From Bacillota bacterium (lineage in GTDB: Bacteria; Bacillota; Clostridia; Peptostreptococcales; Anaerovoracaceae): a stretch of 64,000 nt of DNA. The stretch is taken from positions 103,616 to 167,615 of the forward strand of contig JAUNDC010000002.1 in the NCBI GenBank assembly GCA_030526355.1, written 5' to 3'. The notes below the pieces were generated by a model. That model saw only the letters and a program-made list of their open reading frames with translations, made no database searches and was not told the origin of the DNA. Position numbers and translations under genes: made by a program. Below are positions 51,313 to 60,887 of this stretch, piece by piece (position 1 is the first letter of the stretch; the number at the start of each line of letters is the position of its first letter).

Positions 51313-52531
51313 GTTCTTTAGCTCCTCCTTCAACAGTCTGTTTCTGAATTGCACGAATCTTGAGCGGCAGTGAGAAGAGATTTATGAAACCTTCTGCATC
51401 GCTCTGGTTATATACTTCATCCTTACTGAATGTAGCAAATTCTTCGTTGTAAAGTGAGTAAGGTGATTTTCTGCAGGCAACAGTTGCGCTTCCCTTATAG
51501 AGTTTCATTTTTACTGTTCCTGTAACCTCCTTCTGAGTTACGTCAACGAAGGCACTGATGGCTTCACGTACCGGAGTGAACCACAGTCCGTCGTAAACCA
51601 GCTGTGCGAATTTCTGCGCTACTATATTTTTGTACTGTGTTGTATCTCTGTCGAGGATAAGCTGTTCAAGACCTGCATGTGCTGCAAACAGTATAGTTCC
51701 TCCCGGTGTTTCGTATACGCCTCTTGATTTCATTCCTACGAGACGGTTCTCTATGATGTCTGCAGTTCCCACACCGTTCTTGCTTCCCAGCTCATTGAGC
51801 TTTGTCAGAAGTGTGATAGGATCCATCTTTTCACCATCAATCGCTACAGGTACACCCTGCTCGAAATCGATATCCACATATGTAACCTCATCAGGAGCCT
51901 CTTCAGGAGGAACACTGAGAACGTGTATAGTCTTAAGATGTTCATTCCAAGGGTTTTCCAGTTCACCGCCTTCGTGGCTGATATGCCAGATGTTTTCATC
52001 ACGGCTGTAGATCTTAGCTTCTGTCTGGTTGATAGGAATGTTATGTGATTTCGCATAAGCTATAAGCTCTTCTCTTGAATGGAAATCCCAGAATCTCCAC
52101 GGTGCTATGATTTTGATTGCAGGATTCAGAGCTTTGATCGTAGTTTCAAAACGAACCTGGTCATTGCCTTTTCCTGTACATCCGTGAGCTATGTAAAATG
52201 CTTCTTCCTTTTCGGCAATTTCAACAAGCTTTTTCGCCATAAGAGGTCTTGCCATTGAAGTACCAAGCATATATTGTCCTTCATAGATTGCGCCGGCCTT
52301 GAGTGTAGGCCAGATATAGTCAGTGATGAACTCTTCTCTGAGGTCAACAGTGTAAGCCTTAACGGCTCCTGTAGCGATCGCTTTTTTCTCGATTGCATCA
52401 AAATCTTCTTTCTGTCCTGCGTTGCAGCAGACAGCAATTACATCGTAGTCATAATTCTCTTTAAGCCATGTCATGATGATGGATGTGTCGAGTCCACCTG
52501 AGTAGGCTAATACCACTTTTTCTTTAGCCAT
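51263..52531 (-). CDS. argG: argininosuccinate synthase
   Basis: Joins citrulline and aspartate with ATP. The 422-residue protein has the PP-loop [16 protein letters not shown] at residues 8-23 and [13 protein letters not shown] near 116. The C-terminus ([17 protein letters not shown]) extends about 20 residues past the usual end and runs over the ribosome site and first codons of argH. AGGAGGA precedes the ATG. An arginine box and promoter lie upstream at 52580-52635. Confidence 0.95.
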   Translation of the reverse strand: MAKEKVVLAYSGGLDTSIIMTWLKENYDYDVIAVCCNAGQKEDFDAIEKKAIATGAVKAYTVDLREEFITDYIWPTLKAGAIYEGQYMLGTSMARPLMAKKLVEIAEKEEAFYIAHGCTGKGNDQVRFETTIKALNPAIKIIAPWRFWDFHSREELIAYAKSHNIPINQTEAKIYSRDENIWHISHEGGELENPWNEHLKTIHVLSVPPEEAPDEVTYVDIDFEQGVPVAIDGEKMDPITLLTKLNELGSKNGVGTADIIENRLVGMKSRGVYETPGGTILFAAHAGLEQLILDRDTTQYKNIVAQKFAQLVYDGLWFTPVREAISAFVDVTQKEVTGTVKMKLYKGSATVACRKSPYSLYNEEFATFSKDEVYNQSDAEGFINLFSLPLKIRAIQKQTVEGGAKEHEALERKVLKGGDFVC

Positions 52532-52579
52532 TTCTAAAAATCCTCCTAAATCATTTGCATATATAAATTATTATCCGGC

Positions 52580-52597
52580 TATGAATAAAAATTTATT
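52580..52597. promoter_or_regulatory. arginine repressor box of argGH
   Basis: TATGAATAAAAATTTATT closely fits the ArgR/AhrC box WNTGAATWWWWATTCANW. It covers roughly +5 to +22 of the predicted transcript, where a bound repressor would block polymerase. A weaker, similar site lies at the argCJBD promoter. Confidence 0.65.
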
Positions 52598-52607
52598 TTA
52601 TGTTATT

Positions 52608-52635
52608 ATTATACATGACTTTCTTATAAATTCAA
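52608..52635 (-). promoter_or_regulatory. sigma-A promoter of argGH
   Basis: On the minus strand TTGAAT, a 16-nt spacer and TATAAT, 76 bp upstream of argG. Confidence 0.75.
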
Positions 52636-52732
52636 CCCCTGTTTATAGAAAAAATAAAATTTTATTTATTAATGAAAAATAGGGAGACTTTATATATAAA
52701 TTATTGTAGAATATAGATGTAGAGGTGTTTGA

Positions 52733-54013
52733 ATGAAGATAAATTTTGAAGAAAAACATGTTAAATGGGGGACTACAATATTCATTGTAGTTTTATGCAG
52801 TATTTTTGTATTTTTTGCTGTTTACAGATTTGGTGCACTGCAAAAGGCAGCAGGAATATTTGTTTCGATACTGTCTCCTTTCATATACGGCCTTGTAATG
52901 GCTTATTTGCTGTGTCCTGTATATAATTTCACTGTAAGAGGAACATATGCTCTTCTAAACAGAGGCGGAAGAAGCTTCCCCAAAGGGCTCACTATAGCCA
53001 AAGGACTGGGGACGATAGTATCGCTGATATTTATGCTTGTCATTGTAACTGGGATTATATGGATGATAATACCGGGTCTCATTGACAGTATTGTCAAAAT
53101 AATCGATATCCTGCCTTCAAGCATGGATACTTTCAGGGAGTGGATTGATTTCAAACTTGCACGGTTCCCTGAGGCGGTAGCCATGATAGATGGATGGATC
53201 AACAATATTACAGATAATATAATGCAGTTTGTAACAGAAAGACTGCTTCCTGAATACAGTTCTATCGCCATAACTGTATCGGAGAGTATACTGGGATTTC
53301 TCAATGTTATCAAGAATCTGTTCGTAGCCGTAATAATCTGTGCATATTTTCTCAACAGCAAGGATACATTTGCGGCACAGCTTAAAAAGATAATCATTGC
53401 AAACTGCAGCGAGAAAACTGCAGAAGAAATTTTTTCCGGCGCAGCCTTCACCAATAAAACCTTCGGAGGCTTTATTAACGGCAAGCTGATTGATTCTGCA
53501 ATAATTGGAGTAATATGCTTTGTAGTAATGAGTATATTCAATTGGGAATATACTTTGCTTATAAGCTGCATAATAGGAATAACAAATATAATTCCGTTTT
53601 TCGGGCCGTTTATCGGCGCAGTTCCGTCTGCACTGCTGCTGCTGATGGTGGATCCTCACCAGTGTGTATATTTCCTGATATTCATACTTATACTCCAGCA
53701 GTTTGACGGAAATATACTGGGGCCCAAGATTCTGGGCGACAGTACGGGACTTGCCAGCTTCTGGGTATTGTTTGCAGTGCTTGTGGGCGGAGGTATGTTC
53801 GGATTTATTGGGATGATTATTGGTATTCCTGTTTTCGCGGTTATTTATGCATACCTATCCAGAAGCATAAATTCGAAGCTTGAAAGAAAAGGATTCTCTG
53901 TTGAGCTTTCGGACTACAGAGTGGACTGCTACAGAGTAAAAAAAGAAAATAGAAAGGGACTATGGTCAGGCGGTAAAAAAAATGAACAAAGCGACGATAA
54001 TTCAGAGGCTTGA
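52733..54013 (+). CDS. AI-2E family transporter
   Basis: A 426-residue polytopic membrane protein of the PF01594 family, with eight or so hydrophobic segments and the conserved C-terminal region IIPFFGPFIGAVPSALLLLM and FDGNILGPKILGDSTGL. The name reflects one member linked to autoinducer-2; many others are Na+/H+ antiporters or unknown. AGAGGTG precedes the ATG. It overlaps murB by 32 bp. Confidence 0.9.
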   Translation: MKINFEEKHVKWGTTIFIVVLCSIFVFFAVYRFGALQKAAGIFVSILSPFIYGLVMAYLLCPVYNFTVRGTYALLNRGGRSFPKGLTIAKGLGTIVSLIFMLVIVTGIIWMIIPGLIDSIVKIIDILPSSMDTFREWIDFKLARFPEAVAMIDGWINNITDNIMQFVTERLLPEYSSIAITVSESILGFLNVIKNLFVAVIICAYFLNSKDTFAAQLKKIIIANCSEKTAEEIFSGAAFTNKTFGGFINGKLIDSAIIGVICFVVMSIFNWEYTLLISCIIGITNIIPFFGPFIGAVPSALLLLMVDPHQCVYFLIFILILQQFDGNILGPKILGDSTGLASFWVLFAVLVGGGMFGFIGMIIGIPVFAVIYAYLSRSINSKLERKGFSVELSDYRVDCYRVKKENRKGLWSGGKKNEQSDDNSEA

Positions 54014-54902
54014 GAAAATAACAGACAGCAGGTTCATTGTGAAGGATGCGCCTATGGCTGAATATACATCATTCAAGGCTGGAGGAAAAGCAGATGTTCT
54101 GGTGGAGCCTCAGAATGAAAGGGAACTTGCGGAGATTCTCAAAACCGTTGAGGATGAAGGAACCGGATATATGGTTTTGGGTAACGGCTCCAATATACTT
54201 GTCAGAGACGGTGGATTCAAGGGTGTGATAATAAAGATTGGAGATGCGTTTAATTATGTGAGGCAGGAAGGAAACTATCTTATCTGCGGCAGTGGTACGC
54301 TTATGGCAGCAGTATCGAGAAAGGCTGCAGCGGCAGGTCTGGCAGGGCTGGAATTCGCATCAGGCATTCCTGGAAGTATAGGAGGAGCTGTTTTTATGAA
54401 TGCCGGAGCATACGGCGGAGAAATGGTTCAGGTTATTGATACAGTAAAAGTGATTTCAAAAGATGGAAATGAAGCTCTATGCTTGACTGCTGATGAGCTT
54501 CAGATGGGTTACAGACATTCGGTGCTTCAGGAAACGGGTGATGTAGCAGTTGAGGTAAGGCTCGAGCTACAGCCTGGAGATCCTGAAAAGATAAAAGAAA
54601 ATATTGCAGATTTTACACAGAGAAGAAATTCGAAGCAGCCGGTCACTTATCCAAGCGCAGGGAGCTTTTTTAAGCGCCCTGAAGGCTATTTTGCCGGAAA
54701 GCTCATTCAGGATGCGGGATTGAAGGGACTTTGCATAGGCGGTGCACAGGTGTCGGAGCTTCATAGCGGATTTATAATCAATAAAGGCGGAGCGACAGCA
54801 TCAGACATATTACAGCTGATGGAGGTAGTGCAGGCTGATGTGTACGATAAATTTGGGGTTATGCTGGAACCGGAGGTAAGAATAATTGGAGAAGAATTAT
54901 AA
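53982..54902 (+). CDS. murB: UDP-N-acetylenolpyruvoylglucosamine reductase
   Basis: An FAD enzyme that makes UDP-MurNAc for peptidoglycan. The 306-residue protein shows NGSNILVRDGG, ASGIPGSIGGAVFMNAGAYG and the catalytic region TYPSAGSFFKRP. The start ATG lies in the end of the upstream transporter gene and the stop overlaps the next gene by 17 bp. It begins the murB-PHP-rapZ group typical of Bacillota. Confidence 0.95.
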   Translation: MNKATIIQRLEKITDSRFIVKDAPMAEYTSFKAGGKADVLVEPQNERELAEILKTVEDEGTGYMVLGNGSNILVRDGGFKGVIIKIGDAFNYVRQEGNYLICGSGTLMAAVSRKAAAAGLAGLEFASGIPGSIGGAVFMNAGAYGGEMVQVIDTVKVISKDGNEALCLTADELQMGYRHSVLQETGDVAVEVRLELQPGDPEKIKENIADFTQRRNSKQPVTYPSAGSFFKRPEGYFAGKLIQDAGLKGLCIGGAQVSELHSGFIINKGGATASDILQLMEVVQADVYDKFGVMLEPEVRIIGEEL

Positions 54903-55641
54903 TGAGATTGCAGACAGGTATGAGCTTGTCTATGATTTACATACACATACAACCTATTCTCATGGTAAGGGTTCTGTTGAAGACAATGTGAGAGAAGCCT
55001 TCAATCAGGGAATGGAGTTTATTGCTATTTCGGATCATGGTCCGGGGCATCTGTTTTACGGAATAAACAGAAATGATTTTGTGAATATCAGAAATGATAT
55101 AGAACGTATGAATGTCAAATATCCTAAACTTAATGTCAAGATGAGCGTGGAGGCAAATATTGTCAAGGCTGGAAACGGACTTGATATCAGACCGGAGGAA
55201 TTTGAAGAGTTTGACTTTGTTATTGCAGGGTATCATTATGGCCTTTTTGGATGTGACTGTATAAGGAACTGGCTGTGGAATAAAGGCTTCAAGCGAGGAG
55301 AGGAAGCTCTCAGAAAGTCAAATACCGAAATGGTTATTAATGCTCTGAAGCAGAACGATATTTCCATACTGACACATCCTGGCGACAAAGGTCCGTTCGA
55401 TATCAGAGCAATCGCAGAAGCCTGCGCTGAAACGGATACCTATATGGAGATTAATACATGGCATGGCCATCTTAATGAAGATGAAATAAAGATAGCTGCT
55501 GAGGTTCCTGATGTTAAATTTATTCTCAGCAGTGATGCTCATACACCGGGAAGAGTCGGCGATGTGCGAGAAGGCATCATCAGAGCATTGAAGGCGGGAC
55601 TTGACTTAGGAAGGATTGTTAATATTAAGGAGAAGGAATGA
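54886..55641 (+). CDS. PHP-domain metallo-phosphoesterase
   Basis: A 251-residue protein with the four PHP motifs: YDLHTHTTYSHGKGS, AISDHGPGHLF, LTHPGDKG and SSDAHTPGRVG. Such proteins are phosphatases or phosphodiesterases (YcdX-like). The start is TTG at 54886, with GGAGGTAAG 8 nt upstream; the first downstream in-frame alternatives lie within the fold. It overlaps murB and joins rapZ with an ATGA overlap. Confidence 0.88.
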   Translation: MEKNYNEIADRYELVYDLHTHTTYSHGKGSVEDNVREAFNQGMEFIAISDHGPGHLFYGINRNDFVNIRNDIERMNVKYPKLNVKMSVEANIVKAGNGLDIRPEEFEEFDFVIAGYHYGLFGCDCIRNWLWNKGFKRGEEALRKSNTEMVINALKQNDISILTHPGDKGPFDIRAIAEACAETDTYMEINTWHGHLNEDEIKIAAEVPDVKFILSSDAHTPGRVGDVREGIIRALKAGLDLGRIVNIKEKE

Positions 55642-56483
55642 AAGCTATAATCATCACAGGTTTGTCAGGAGCCGGAAAAACGCAGGCGATAGACTGTCTT
55701 GAGGATATGGGTTATTACTGTATCGACAATATGCCGCCGGCACTTATAAAGAGCTTCATAGACCTGACAGCGGGAGGAAAAGGAATAGACAAAGCAGCAT
55801 TTATCATAGATGTCAGAGGCGGAAGCCTGTTTGATGATCTTAAGGAGTCTCTTGATGAGCTTAAACGTGATGATATAGATTATAAAATCCTTTATCTGGA
55901 AGCATCTGACAATACGCTTATAAGGAGGTACAATGAGACAAGACGTTCTCATCCGCTTTCCGACGGCGGTCCGGTTTCCGCCGGGCTGAGAAAGGAGCGG
56001 GAAATGCTTCAGGAGCTGAGGAATCAGGCGGATTATATCATAGATACTTCCAATATGAAGACAGCACAGCTGTGGGCGGAAATCAAGCAGCTGATAACAT
56101 CGGGAGAAAACCAGAAATCATTCACGATAAATATTACATCCTTTGGATACAAAAGAGGTACACCGATGGCTGGAGACATGGTGTTTGATATGAGGTTTAT
56201 TCCCAATCCTTACTATGTCAAATCATTGCGGCCGCTGACCGGCAATAATGCCAAGGTGAGCCGGTATGTGCTGAAGCATCAGGTAACACAGGATTTTATC
56301 GAAAAAGCACTTGATATGATTGAAATGCTGATACCGTTTTATATCAAGGAAGGCAAGTACAGCCTCAACATATGTATAGGCTGTACAGGAGGACATCACA
56401 GATCTGTTGCGGTTGCCAATGAACTCAACAGAAGACTACGTGAGCAGGGGAAACGTACAACTCTGGAACATAGGGATTTATAG
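55638..56483 (+). CDS. rapZ: RapZ/YvcJ nucleotide-binding protein
   Basis: A 281-residue P-loop protein (GLSGAGKTQAIDCLEDMGY) with a C-terminal RNA-binding-like half ending ICIGCTGGHHRSVAVANELN. In E. coli it is an RNase E adaptor controlling glmS; in Bacillus YvcJ binds nucleotides and affects competence. It overlaps the PHP gene by 4 bp. In most Bacillota yvcK and whiA follow; here yvcK is missing and kce stands in its place. Confidence 0.93.
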   Translation: MKAIIITGLSGAGKTQAIDCLEDMGYYCIDNMPPALIKSFIDLTAGGKGIDKAAFIIDVRGGSLFDDLKESLDELKRDDIDYKILYLEASDNTLIRRYNETRRSHPLSDGGPVSAGLRKEREMLQELRNQADYIIDTSNMKTAQLWAEIKQLITSGENQKSFTINITSFGYKRGTPMAGDMVFDMRFIPNPYYVKSLRPLTGNNAKVSRYVLKHQVTQDFIEKALDMIEMLIPFYIKEGKYSLNICIGCTGGHHRSVAVANELNRRLREQGKRTTLEHRDL

Positions 56484-56493
56484 TTTAAACCCA

Positions 56494-56522
56494 TTGAAGG
56501 CATATGTTTTTGATGGTAAAAT
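56494..56522 (+). promoter_or_regulatory. sigma-A promoter of kce
   Basis: TTGAAG, a 17-nt spacer and TAAAAT, 43 bp upstream of the kce ATG. This indicates that kce is transcribed independently of rapZ. Confidence 0.6.
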
Positions 56523-56564
56523 AAACGAATCATGAGATGATTTTAGAGAAAAGGAGAGTATGAG

Positions 56565-57389
56565 ATGTCAAAACTTATTATTGCGGCTGCTATTTGCGGC
56601 GCAGAGGTAACAAAAGAACACAATCCGGCAGTACCTTACACAGTTGAAGAGATTGTCAGAGAGGCAAAATCTGCTTATGATGCCGGAGCAGCAGTTATCC
56701 ATCTGCATGTCAGGGAGGATGATGGAACACCTACACAGAGCCACGAAAGATTTCAGGTATGCGTTGACGGGATTCTCAAGGAATGTCCGGATGTAATAAT
56801 CCAGCCGTCTACAGGCGGAGCAGTCGGCATGTCTGATCTTGAAAGACTTGATTCCACAAATATCACACCGACTCCTGAATTTGTAACTCTCGACTGCGGG
56901 ACATGCAATTTCGGCGGAGATGAGATATTCGTAAATACAGACAATACAATTTTTAATTTTGCGAAAATCATGCAGGAAAAAGGTATGAAGCCTGAGCTTG
57001 AATGTTTTGACAAAGGGATGCTGGATATAGCAATGAAAGCATACAGAAAGGGTCTGCTGAATGATCCGCTGCACTTTGATTTTGTTCTTGGAGTTCAGAT
57101 GGCAGCAACAGTTAGAGATCTGTCATTCTGCGTTGATTCTCTGCCGCCGGGAGCAACATGGACAGGCTGTGCTATCGGAAAGGATGAATTCAAGATTGCG
57201 GCAGCTTCTATCGCTATGGGAGGTCATGTCAGAGTAGGCTTTGAGGATAACCTTTACATAGAGAAGGGTGTGCTTGCAAAGAGCAATGGAGAGCTTGTTG
57301 ACAAAGCCGTTAAAATTGCCAAGCTTCTGGGCAGGGAAGTTGCAACACCTGATGAAGCGAGAGAAATTCTGAGCATCACTAAAAAATAA
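56565..57389 (+). CDS. kce: 3-keto-5-aminohexanoate cleavage enzyme (BKACE family)
   Basis: A 274-residue zinc enzyme that, in lysine fermentation, converts 3-keto-5-aminohexanoate and acetyl-CoA to 3-aminobutyryl-CoA and acetoacetate. Metal-ligand motif AAVIHLHVREDDGTPTQS and the C-terminal GGHVRVGFEDNLYIEKGVLA are those of the BKACE (DUF849) family. BKACE members act on several beta-keto acids, so lysine is the best but not the only substrate. The other lysine-fermentation genes are not in the window. The gene has its own promoter and a terminator, and separates rapZ from whiA. Confidence 0.82.
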   Translation: MSKLIIAAAICGAEVTKEHNPAVPYTVEEIVREAKSAYDAGAAVIHLHVREDDGTPTQSHERFQVCVDGILKECPDVIIQPSTGGAVGMSDLERLDSTNITPTPEFVTLDCGTCNFGGDEIFVNTDNTIFNFAKIMQEKGMKPELECFDKGMLDIAMKAYRKGLLNDPLHFDFVLGVQMAATVRDLSFCVDSLPPGATWTGCAIGKDEFKIAAASIAMGGHVRVGFEDNLYIEKGVLAKSNGELVDKAVKIAKLLGREVATPDEAREILSITKK

Positions 57390-57404
57390 AATTAGTTAAT
57401 ACTG

Positions 57405-57433
57405 GCCTCTCTGCTCTGTCAGAGGGGCTTTTT
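57405..57433 (+). terminator. intrinsic terminator of kce
   Basis: GCCTCTCTG and CAGAGGGGC form a stem with one G-U pair, followed by five T residues. Confidence 0.82.
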
Positions 57434-57491
57434 AAAGCATTATGAAAAGTGTGCGCTTTGCATGATAATACGCGGAGCGAAAGGAGTATAA

Positions 57492-58433
57492 ATGTCATTT
57501 TCACTTGATACCAAAAATGAGCTGGCCAGAATAATTCCGGAGAAAAAATGCTGCATGCTTGCTGAAATAGCAGGTTTTATGCGTATTGCGGGCAGCATCA
57601 GGCTTGTAGGGCTTGGAAAGTTCGAAATAGTAATGACCACATCCAACCCTGCAGTGGCGAGACATTATAAGACGTTAATCAAAACGTACTTTTCCATAGA
57701 CCCCAGAATCGGTATGGGACAGGATAATTCCCTCAAGAGAGGTCACGCGTACATACTTTCCATAGGGCCTGAAGATCTGAGCGAACAGATCATGCGTGAA
57801 ACTGGTATACTCATGGTCAAGGAGGGAATGAATTTCATAAGTGACGGGATATACGATGGTCTCATCAGAACAAAATGCTGCAGGAAGGCGTATCTGCGGG
57901 GGGCGTTTCTGGCAGCAGGATCTGTTAACAATCCGGAGAAGCGGTATCATTTTGAAATCACGACGGGCACTGAGGTGCTGGCAAAGGAGCTGAGGCGGCT
58001 TATAAACCATTTCGTTGATATTTCCGCCAAGGTGGTGGAGAGAAAAAAAGGGTACGGTGTATATCTGAAATCAGGTGAGCAGATAAAGGATATGCTGGCA
58101 ATCATGGGCGCATCTCAGCAGTTTTTTAAATTCGATCAGGTTATGATGATAAAGGAATTCAAATCACAGACCAACAGGATAAACAATCTTGATAATGCAA
58201 ATATAGATAAAACTCTCAAGGCGGCGGAGCAGCAGATAAGTGCCATAAGAAAAATCGCCGAAAAGCGTGGCCTTGATTTTCTCTCTCCAAAGCTGAGGGA
58301 GGCTGCAGAAATTAGAATGGAACACCCGGAGGTGGGAATCGAGGAGCTGGGTAAGCTGATGGATCCGCCTCTTTCAAAATCGGGGATAAACAATAGATTG
58401 AGACGTATTGAGGAGATTGCCAAGGGTTTGTAA
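57492..58433 (+). CDS. whiA: DNA-binding protein WhiA
   Basis: A 313-residue protein with an N-terminal degenerate LAGLIDADG homing-endonuclease-like domain (about 90-190, CRKAYLRGAFLAAGSVNNPE) and a C-terminal helix-turn-helix (LGKLMDPPLSKSGINNRLRR). WhiA affects division and, in streptomycetes, sporulation gene expression. AAAGGAG precedes the ATG. The usual rapZ-yvcK-whiA block is interrupted by kce here. Confidence 0.95.
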   Translation: MSFSLDTKNELARIIPEKKCCMLAEIAGFMRIAGSIRLVGLGKFEIVMTTSNPAVARHYKTLIKTYFSIDPRIGMGQDNSLKRGHAYILSIGPEDLSEQIMRETGILMVKEGMNFISDGIYDGLIRTKCCRKAYLRGAFLAAGSVNNPEKRYHFEITTGTEVLAKELRRLINHFVDISAKVVERKKGYGVYLKSGEQIKDMLAIMGASQQFFKFDQVMMIKEFKSQTNRINNLDNANIDKTLKAAEQQISAIRKIAEKRGLDFLSPKLREAAEIRMEHPEVGIEELGKLMDPPLSKSGINNRLRRIEEIAKGL

Positions 58434-58483
58434 AGGAACGACTCTGGTTAAAGGGATTTGAAGCGGAAAGGAGCATATGGCGG

Positions 58484-58900
58484 ATGATAAAATATGAAAC
58501 GAAAATGCGTGTTGAGTACTATGAAACGGATGCTATGGGTATAGTGCATCATTCCAATTATATAAGGTATTTTGAAACTGCGCGGACGGAGCTTTTCAGA
58601 AGCATGGGTTATTCCTACAATGAGCTTGAGAAGTCAGGCATTTTCATGCCTGTTTTGTCGGTGGATGCAGAATTCAAAACGCCTGCTGTATATGATGAGG
58701 TGCTTTCTGTTTTCTGCTGGGTCGAAAAGCTCAGGGGCGCTTCAATAGTGCTGGGCTATGAGGTGCGTGGAAGCGAAAGCGGTCAGCTGCATGTGACGGG
58801 AAGCAGCAGCCATGGATTCACGTCTCCGGATCTGAAGCCGCTGAGGCTGAAGAAGGAGGCTCCGGAAATTTATGAGGCTTTCAGGAAGGCAATGGAGTAG
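58484..58900 (+). CDS. YbgC/FcbC-type acyl-CoA thioesterase
   Basis: A 138-residue hotdog-fold protein with the signature VEYYETDAMGIVHHSNYIRY containing the catalytic aspartate, then FETARTELFR. These hydrolyse short-chain or aromatic acyl-CoA. It follows whiA by 50 bp, and the methyltransferase gene starts within 10 bp of its stop. Confidence 0.9.
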   Translation: MIKYETKMRVEYYETDAMGIVHHSNYIRYFETARTELFRSMGYSYNELEKSGIFMPVLSVDAEFKTPAVYDEVLSVFCWVEKLRGASIVLGYEVRGSESGQLHVTGSSSHGFTSPDLKPLRLKKEAPEIYEAFRKAME

Positions 58901-58910
58901 GAGGATCGTT

Positions 58911-60791
58911 GTGGAAAAAGGACAGGTAGTGGAAGTTTACATTGAGGATATGAGTGCGGAAGGGCAGGGAATCGGCAGATCCGACGGTCTAGTTGTTTTC
59001 GTGCCTGATGCTGTTGTTGGCGATACGGTAAAAGCACAGCTGACTAAAGTGAAGAAAAGCTATGCTTTTTCGAAGTTGGTGGAGATAGTTGAGGCTTCCG
59101 AGCAACGTTCATCGGAGTTCGATTGTGAATATTTCGGAAAGGGCTGCGGGGGATGTTCTTACGGTGCTCTTTCATATAATGCACAGACAGCTCTGAAGGA
59201 GAATCAGGTAAAGTCCAAGCTTGAACGGCTGGCAGGGCTTGAGAATCCGGTTGTTCGCCCGATAATTACAATGTCTGAAGATGATAATGACGGCATGGGG
59301 CCGTATAGATACAGGAATAAGGCACAGTTTCCTGTCAGCACTGGAGGAATCATTACCCGAAAGGGTGGTGTTGTGGAAAACCTGGGTGAACCTGCTGTTG
59401 GATTTTATCGTGCGAAAAGCCATGAGGTCGTTGATTGTGGTGACTGCTATCTTCAGTCTATGGCTGCTATGGCCGCGGCAGATGCATTGCGAAGGTTCAT
59501 GGTCGAGGATAATATCACTGCCTGGGATCCAAAATGGGAGAAAGGGCTTATGCGTCATCTCATCGTGAAGACTGCGTTTGCAACCGGTGAGGTGATGGTT
59601 ATACTTGTGATAAACGGCAAGGGTATACCTAATGCGGCTAAGCTCATCGAGATGCTGGACGATGCAATATATGATGTGGGTTTTTCTCTGGAAAGCGTTG
59701 TTGTCAGCTCCAAGAAAAAGGATGATGGCGAAATCATGGGAGACAAGAATACGGTAATTGCCGGCAAGCCTGTAATCAAGGATGTTATCGGTGGGCTGGA
59801 ATTTGAAATTTCTCCGGCAAGCTTTTATCAGGTGAACCCGGTTCAGATGAAGAGGCTCTATGATAAGGTTAGGGAGTACTGTGGATTTGGGTCAGATGCT
59901 GATGATGTTGTGATCAATGATTTCGTTCATGGGGATACAGATAACAAGGGAAGCGGCAAACCGGTTATTCTTGATTTGTACTGTGGAGTTGGCTCCATAG
60001 GGCTTTATTGTGCAGATGAGGCTGAAGCGGTTGTGGGAATTGAAGTCGTAAAGGAGGCCGTTATTGATGCCAATCGCAATGCTGTTATCAATGGTATCGT
60101 TAATGCACGATACATTTGCGGCAAGGCGGAGGAGATACTGCCGGAGTATGCCGGAAATGGAGATACAGCCGATGAAAGCAGCAATGATGCTGGTACTGAA
60201 AAGGCTGTCGATTCACAGCTTGCAGAGCTTGTGAAACGTGCAGATATTGCGATTCTTGATCCACCGCGGGCAGGGTGCAGACCGGAGCTTCTGGAGGCGG
60301 TTGCCGAGGTAGGCGTTGACAAGATCGTATATGTGTCCTGTGATCCTGCAACACTGGCAAGAGACGTGAAGCTGCTGGGTGAGATGGGATATGAATTTGC
60401 CGAAGCCACACCGGTTGATATGTTCCCGCATACGGGGCATTGCGAAACGGTAGTACTGCTTTCCCACAAAAAGCCAGACGGACATATCAACGTAAAAGTT
60501 GAGTTTGGTGAGGGTGAGGGAAAAGTTCCGCTTGATGATATTGCTCAAAGAGCAGAAAGCTACAAGCCCAAAGAGCGAGTGACCTACAAAATGATAAAGG
60601 AATACATAGAAGTTAAATACGGTTTCAAAGTACATACCGCATATATCGCAGAGGTAAAGAGAGATTTAGGCTTGCCGATGTACGATGCTCCTAATGCGGT
60701 AGAAGAATTGAAACAGCCGAGGAAACATCCAACACCAGAAAAGGTTGAAGCGATAAAGGATGCGTTGAAATATTTTGGCGTATGTAGCTAA
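58911..60791 (+). CDS. 23S rRNA (uracil-5-)-methyltransferase, RlmD/TrmA type, with C-terminal extension
   Basis: An S-adenosylmethionine enzyme forming 5-methyluridine in rRNA. It has an N-terminal TRAM domain, a 4Fe-4S cysteine cluster (CEYFGKGCGGC), the SAM motif ILDLYCGVGSIGLYCAD, ILDPPRAGC and the catalytic cysteine in VYVSCDPATLARD. I chose GTG 58911 (VEKGQVVEVYIEDMSAEGQG). The usual end near HCETVVLLS (about residue 520) is followed by some 105 residues (VTYKMIKEYIEVKYGFKVHT ... EAIKDALKYFGVCS). The extension, with the AT-rich accessory genes that follow, suggests an element inserted at this 3' end. Confidence 0.85.
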   Translation: MEKGQVVEVYIEDMSAEGQGIGRSDGLVVFVPDAVVGDTVKAQLTKVKKSYAFSKLVEIVEASEQRSSEFDCEYFGKGCGGCSYGALSYNAQTALKENQVKSKLERLAGLENPVVRPIITMSEDDNDGMGPYRYRNKAQFPVSTGGIITRKGGVVENLGEPAVGFYRAKSHEVVDCGDCYLQSMAAMAAADALRRFMVEDNITAWDPKWEKGLMRHLIVKTAFATGEVMVILVINGKGIPNAAKLIEMLDDAIYDVGFSLESVVVSSKKKDDGEIMGDKNTVIAGKPVIKDVIGGLEFEISPASFYQVNPVQMKRLYDKVREYCGFGSDADDVVINDFVHGDTDNKGSGKPVILDLYCGVGSIGLYCADEAEAVVGIEVVKEAVIDANRNAVINGIVNARYICGKAEEILPEYAGNGDTADESSNDAGTEKAVDSQLAELVKRADIAILDPPRAGCRPELLEAVAEVGVDKIVYVSCDPATLARDVKLLGEMGYEFAEATPVDMFPHTGHCETVVLLSHKKPDGHINVKVEFGEGEGKVPLDDIAQRAESYKPKERVTYKMIKEYIEVKYGFKVHTAYIAEVKRDLGLPMYDAPNAVEELKQPRKHPTPEKVEAIKDALKYFGVCS

Positions 60792-60827
60792 TTTTTAGTG
60801 CATAGTTATAAACTTATAAAACGACAT

Positions 60828-60846
60828 TTACCATTCTATATGGTAA
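60828..60846. promoter_or_regulatory. inverted repeat upstream of the HNH/ABC system
   Basis: TTACCAT and ATGGTAA around a TCTAT loop, 41 bp before the HNH gene start. It could be an operator of the downstream system or a weak terminator of the methyltransferase gene; no T-run follows. Confidence 0.45.
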
Positions 60847-60887
60847 GAGTAAATAAAGTTACGATTTTATAAATGTAGGTGGTAAAC

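Noticed and set aside
52903..53571. 222-codon open frame antisense to the AI-2E family transporter
   Set aside because: It is a shadow of a hydrophobic coding region, with no start signal and no family resemblance.
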